A stretch of 9,759 bases of DNA from a bacterium (GTDB lineage: Bacteria; UBA9089; CG2-30-40-21): positions 1 through 9,759 of the forward strand of contig JASEHA010000058.1 of assembly GCA_030018795.1 (NCBI GenBank), read 5' to 3'. Position 1 is the stretch's first letter. Every line of letters starts with the position of its first letter. Below, piece after piece: positions 7,317 to 9,759 of the stretch. The notes under the pieces were generated by a model. It saw only the letters and a program-made list of their open reading frames with translations, had not been told where the DNA came from and did not search any database. A program made the translations under genes and the position numbers.

Positions 7317-7394
7317 GGCTGCTACTTGTTGATTCCGAATTGTTTGAGAGAAGTGGCAGGAAGAAATTGTCGAGCAAGGAGGCGTGAAGGCGAG
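7317..7394 (+). repeat. Intergenic element, copy 2 (about 78 bp)
   Basis: Direct copy of 7131-7209 in the same orientation, with its start 186 bases downstream of the start of copy 1. It is preceded by a run of six A. Its right end runs into octamer repeats GGCGTGAA-GGCGAGAA-GGCGAGAA (7381-7404), one more clear unit than in copy 1, so the end of the element may vary by slippage. It ends about 40 bases before the PPC gene's start. Confidence 0.8.
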
Positions 7395-7429
7395 AAGGCG
7401 AGAAAAATGAAAGGTTGCAAGAAACGCAA

Positions 7430-7444
7430 AGGAGGAATAAAATG
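7430..7444 (+). promoter_or_regulatory. Strong ribosome binding site fixing the PPC gene start
   Basis: AGGAGG at 7430-7435 stands six bases before ATG at 7442. An upstream in-frame TTG at 7415 would place this site inside the gene and has no comparable site of its own, so 7442 is the preferred start. Confidence 0.8.
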
Positions 7445-7918
7445 CAGTATCAAGAAGGGAAGATAGGCAGGGTATTTGCTATTAAATTTGATCATAACGA
7501 GGACTTGCTATTAAATCTTAAGGAATTAATCATTAATGAAAATGTACCGGCAGGCATGGTCTTTTTTCTGGGGGCATTAGAGGAAGGGAATTTGGTGGTC
7601 GGTCCAGAAAAAACGTGTGTGCCGCCAATACCGATATGGACATCGTTTGCAGATGGACGGGAGGTGTTTGGGATTGGCACCATCTTCTGGGACAAAAAAG
7701 CCCCGAATATTCATATCCATTTTTCTGCTGGACGAGGTAAGGAGATATTGGCCGGGTGCCTCAGGAAAAAGGCAAGGGTATACCTGGTTATAGAGGCATT
7801 TCTGATAGAGGTTACTGATATTAATGCCCAAAAGCAGTATTTTGACGAGATTGGAATAAGTATGCTGAGGTTTGAGGAAAAGGAAGGGGAAAAATATGGA
7901 AACGCCAAAAACATCTAA
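7442..7918 (+). CDS. PPC (DUF296) domain protein, putative DNA-binding
   Basis: A 158-residue single-domain protein of the PPC family (plants and prokaryotes conserved; DUF296), found alone in bacteria and archaea and fused to AT-hooks in plants. Typical features are the start YQEGKIGRVFAIKF, the VPAGMVFFLGALEEGNLVVGP segment at about 35-55, GREVFGIGTIFWDKKAPNIHIHFSAGRG at about 72-99, and a hydrophobic beta strand at 112-123. The metal-site HxH is present (His91, His93). Where many members have a third His in GGHL, this one has Cys106 (AGCLR), a possible alternative ligand. The Asp/Glu-rich C-terminal tail ends inside glnS. Prokaryotic members form trimers; their physiological role is unclear and DNA binding is inferred. 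The gene overlaps glnS by 23 bp, so the two are probably cotranscribed and coupled. Confidence 0.88.
   Translation: MQYQEGKIGRVFAIKFDHNEDLLLNLKELIINENVPAGMVFFLGALEEGNLVVGPEKTCVPPIPIWTSFADGREVFGIGTIFWDKKAPNIHIHFSAGRGKEILAGCLRKKARVYLVIEAFLIEVTDINAQKQYFDEIGISMLRFEEKEGEKYGNAKNI
7880..7898 (+). promoter_or_regulatory. Ribosome binding site deciding the glnS start
   Basis: AAGGAAGGGG at 7880-7889 lies six bases before ATG at 7896. An in-frame TTG at 7872 would add eight residues of basic, unconserved sequence and would read through this site. The ATG start gives the usual GlnRS beginning, with NFIRDII at residues 8-14. Confidence 0.75.
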
Positions 7919-9662
7919 TTTTATTCGAGATATTATCAATCAGGATATTAAAGAGGGGGCCCCTCTGGCAGAGGGAGCCATAGTTGAGACTCGCTTTCCG
8001 CCTGAACCAAATGGGCACCTGCATATTGGACATGCTAAGTCTATTTGCCTGAACTTTGGTCTTGCAGCTGAATATAATGGTGTCTGTCACTTAAGGTTTG
8101 ATGATACTAACCCGACTAAGGAAGAGGCTGAGTATGTAGAGGCGATCAAAAGGGATGTAAAATGGCTTGGCTTTGACTGGGGACAGCATCTTTATTATAC
8201 ATCTGATTATTTTGATAGATTGTACAAATGTGCTGTGGAATTGATTAAAAAGGGTAAGGCATTTGTGTGCCATTTAAGCCCGGATGAGATCAGGCAGTAT
8301 CGTGGCACATTGACTCATCCTGGTCAAAATAGCCCTTATCGAGAGCGTTTGGTAGATGAGAATCTGGAATTGTTTGAAGGGATGCGGCAAGGGAAATTTG
8401 AGGAAGGCTCTTGTGTGCTTCGGGCAAGGATTGATATGTCTTCGCCAAATCTGAACATGCGGGATCCAGTGCTCTATCGGATCATTAAAAACACCCCTCA
8501 TCACCGCACAGGTACAAAATGGTGTATCTATCCCTCCTATGACTACAGCCATCCTATCTCTGATGCTATCGAAGGGATTACCCATTCTATATGTACACTT
8601 GAATTCGAGGATCATCGTCCCTTATATGACTGGATACTTAATGAATTATCGCTGTTTAAGTCTCATCCCAAGCAGATTGAATTTGCCCGGCTTAATCTTA
8701 CCTATACAGTAATGAGCAAGAGAAAGCTCCTTGAATTGGTTTCCGGCAGCTTTGTAACCGATTGGGATGACCCGCGAATGCCTACTATTTCAGGATTACG
8801 CAGACGAGGCTATACCCCAGAGGCAATACGAAAATTCTGTGAGGTTATTGGTGTGGCAAAGGCAAACAGTATCGTTGATATTGCCTTGCTTGAGTATTGC
8901 CTTCGTGAGGATTTGAATCAGCGGGCTGCACGAGTTATGGCTGTATTGAATCCTTTGCGATTGGTAATAGATAATTATCCAGAAGATTTAACAGAGGAAT
9001 TGGAGGCAGAGAACAATCCAGAGGATGCCAGCATGGGCAGCAGGAAGATTCCTTTTGGCAAGGTTATCTATATCGAACAGGATGACTTTTGCGAGCAGCC
9101 GCCAAAGGGCTATTTCCGTCTGGCTCCAGGATGCGAGGTGCGGCTGAAGCATGCCTATTATGTTAAATGTGTAGATGTAATCAAGGATAATAACGGCAGG
9201 GTAGTTGAAGTCCACTGCACCTATGACCCTGAAACTAAGGGCGGCTGGTCAAAGGATGGCCGTAAGGTCATGGGAACATTGCATTGGGTTTCAGTAGAGC
9301 ATGCCATTCCATCTGAGGTACGGATATATTCGCATCTCTTTACGAAACCAAATCCAGAAGATGAGGGAGCCCCTCTGGCAGAGGAAGCTCCTCTGGCAGA
9401 GATAACCCCTATGGCAAAGGGAGCCCCTCTGCCAACAAAAAAAGCTGAAGATTTTAAGTCTAACCTGAATCCAGAGTCATTAATAAAACTCACATCTGCC
9501 ATGGTTGAGCCATCCCTTGCAAATGCAGATGTTGGCAATCGATACCAATTCTTAAGGCATGGCTATTTCTGTGTGGATGCTGACTCTGTCCCCAATATGC
9601 CTATCTTTAATCGAACAGTATCATTAAAGGATTCATGGGCAAGGAGTGGAAAGGCAAGATAA
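7896..9662 (+). CDS. glnS: Glutaminyl-tRNA synthetase (class I)
   Basis: GlnRS attaches glutamine to tRNA-Gln in an ATP-dependent reaction in the cytoplasm. The 588-residue protein shows the class I signatures: FPPEPNGHLHIGHAKS with HIGH at 43-46, RFDDTNPTKEE at 67-77, and the KMSKS-like VMSKRK at 272-277. It has the family's DYSHPISDAIEGITHSICTLEFEDHRPLYDW stretch at about 216-246 and the two-part beta-barrel anticodon-binding region from about 345 to the end, with LNPESL at 524-529 and FNRTVSLKDSW near the C-terminus. GluRS is excluded by these GlnRS-type motifs. It is about 30 residues longer than E. coli GlnRS, mainly because of a repeat insertion at about 490-513; a related unit sits at 20-28. 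All catalytic motifs are intact, so it should be functional. It is the second gene of a pair with the PPC gene. Confidence 0.97.
   Translation: METPKTSNFIRDIINQDIKEGAPLAEGAIVETRFPPEPNGHLHIGHAKSICLNFGLAAEYNGVCHLRFDDTNPTKEEAEYVEAIKRDVKWLGFDWGQHLYYTSDYFDRLYKCAVELIKKGKAFVCHLSPDEIRQYRGTLTHPGQNSPYRERLVDENLELFEGMRQGKFEEGSCVLRARIDMSSPNLNMRDPVLYRIIKNTPHHRTGTKWCIYPSYDYSHPISDAIEGITHSICTLEFEDHRPLYDWILNELSLFKSHPKQIEFARLNLTYTVMSKRKLLELVSGSFVTDWDDPRMPTISGLRRRGYTPEAIRKFCEVIGVAKANSIVDIALLEYCLREDLNQRAARVMAVLNPLRLVIDNYPEDLTEELEAENNPEDASMGSRKIPFGKVIYIEQDDFCEQPPKGYFRLAPGCEVRLKHAYYVKCVDVIKDNNGRVVEVHCTYDPETKGGWSKDGRKVMGTLHWVSVEHAIPSEVRIYSHLFTKPNPEDEGAPLAEEAPLAEITPMAKGAPLPTKKAEDFKSNLNPESLIKLTSAMVEPSLANADVGNRYQFLRHGYFCVDADSVPNMPIFNRTVSLKDSWARSGKAR
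7953..7979 (+). repeat. 18-bp coding repeat in the glnS N-terminus (1.5 units)
   Basis: One full unit, GAGGGGGCCCCTCTGGCA (7953-7970, encoding EGAPLA), plus half a unit (7971-7979, EGA), lie between the conserved NFIRDII and TRFPPEPNG segments. They replace the short linker normally found there. The bases at 7961-7975, CCCTCTGGCAGAGGG, form a perfect odd-length palindrome. Related tandem units recur in frame at 9363-9434. Confidence 0.85.
9363..9434 (+). repeat. Four tandem 18-bp coding repeats in the glnS C-terminal half
   Basis: Four in-frame 18-bp units at 9363-9380, 9381-9398, 9399-9416 and 9417-9434 encode EGAPLA, EEAPLA, EITPMA and KGAPLP. The first unit, GAGGGAGCCCCTCTGGCA, differs by one base from the unit at 7953-7970. 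They are inserted between the conserved PNP (485-487) and LNPESL (524-529) segments of the anticodon-binding region, where E. coli GlnRS has only about nine residues. The palindromic core CCTCTGGCAGAGG is kept at 9372-9384, while units 3 and 4 have diverged. Confidence 0.9.
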
Positions 9663-9678
9663 GGATGATCAGTCTGAA

Positions 9679-9705
9679 GGCTGAAGATTACAATAATCTT
9701 CAGCC
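9679..9705 (+). terminator. Perfect 12-bp hairpin after glnS
   Basis: GGCTGAAGATTA (9679-9690) pairs perfectly with TAATCTTCAGCC (9694-9705) around the loop CAA, 16 bases after the glnS stop. No T-run follows (TATTGTCG), so it lacks the classical intrinsic terminator tail. The strength and position still suggest a 3'-end structure for the PPC-glnS transcript. Confidence 0.45.
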
Positions 9706-9720
9706 TATTGTCGTGTCAAC

Positions 9721-9749
9721 CCTTCAGTGTCGCATAGAGATGATATAAT
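9721..9749 (+). promoter_or_regulatory. Possible extended -10 promoter at the window end
   Basis: TGATATAAT at 9741-9749 matches the extended -10 pattern TGnTATAAT exactly. The -35 region is weak: CCTTCA at 9721-9726 with a 17-bp spacer, or TTCAGT at 9723-9728 with 15 bp. It would start a transcript just before the window ends, downstream of the glnS hairpin. The gene it would serve is outside the window. Confidence 0.35.
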
Positions 9750-9759
9750 TGTAGGATGG

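Larger units (their letters stand above)
7108..7441 (+). other. Non-coding gap between rodA and the PPC gene, with a duplicated element
   Basis: This gap holds two copies of an element of about 79 bp (7131-7209 and 7317-7394) and a short GTGAATAGTGAAAA stretch at 7113-7126 that resembles heptamer repeats. The space between the copies contains a short open stretch ending at 7303 without a ribosome binding site or recognisable product, so I do not call it a gene. I see no convincing terminator after rodA and no clear promoter for the next gene. The + strand is purine-rich throughout. Confidence 0.6.

Noticed and set aside
7131..7394. The two intergenic copies read as a CRISPR array
   Set aside because: There are only two diverged copies, about 107 bp separates them, and no cas genes are present.
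9690..9719. Minus-strand promoter suggested by TGTCAA at 9714-9719 (TTGACA on the other strand)
   Set aside because: No good -10 lies at the right distance, and transcription would run straight into the hairpin and the end of glnS on the antisense strand.

Overview
The window is a compact, moderately AT-rich stretch in which every recognisable gene lies on the + strand. It carries the rod-shape (elongasome) cluster of a bacterium with a peptidoglycan wall: a membrane-anchored TPR protein, then MreB, MreC, MreD, the class B transpeptidase PBP2 (MrdA) and the SEDS glycosyltransferase RodA. A second, two-gene unit follows: a PPC/DUF296-domain protein overlapping glutaminyl-tRNA synthetase. The full MreBCD-PBP2-RodA set points to a rod-shaped, probably Gram-negative cell. 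The bacterial-type GlnRS means Gln-tRNA is charged directly. I cannot place the organism from this sequence. The intergenic repeats and the larger-than-usual RodA suggest an uncultured or poorly sampled lineage, but that is inference.

Layout: 92-1024 is the TPR protein, followed by a perfect hairpin. 1112-3565 is mreB-mreC-mreD with overlapping reading frames; mreC appears to start at TTG inside the end of mreB, and mreD probably starts just after the mreC stop. 3566-3859 is a non-coding, visibly G-rich gap holding a perfect 10-bp hairpin between two near-identical 14-bp direct repeats, with heptamer-type repeats near both ends. 3860-7107 is mrdA-rodA, joined through a TAATG stop/start. 7108-7441 is a second gap with two diverged copies of an element of about 79 bp. 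7442-9662 is the PPC gene and glnS, overlapping by 23 bp. The last 97 bases hold a strong 12-bp hairpin and a possible extended -10 promoter for whatever lies beyond.

How the genes work together: MreB filaments under the inner membrane are linked by MreC and MreD to PBP2, which crosslinks peptidoglycan and activates RodA, which polymerises glycan strands. The TPR protein may be an accessory scaffold, but only its position suggests this. The PPC-glnS pair has no obvious link to wall synthesis.

No new defence, mobile or metabolic system is visible. The most unusual signal is an 18-bp coding repeat (hexapeptide of the type EGAPLA) present in frame at two distant places in glnS: about one and a half units near the N-terminus and four tandem units in the C-terminal anticodon-binding half. 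Its DNA contains an odd-length palindrome. It looks like a repeat family that can enter genes without breaking the frame. The intergenic repeats are the other unexplained structures.
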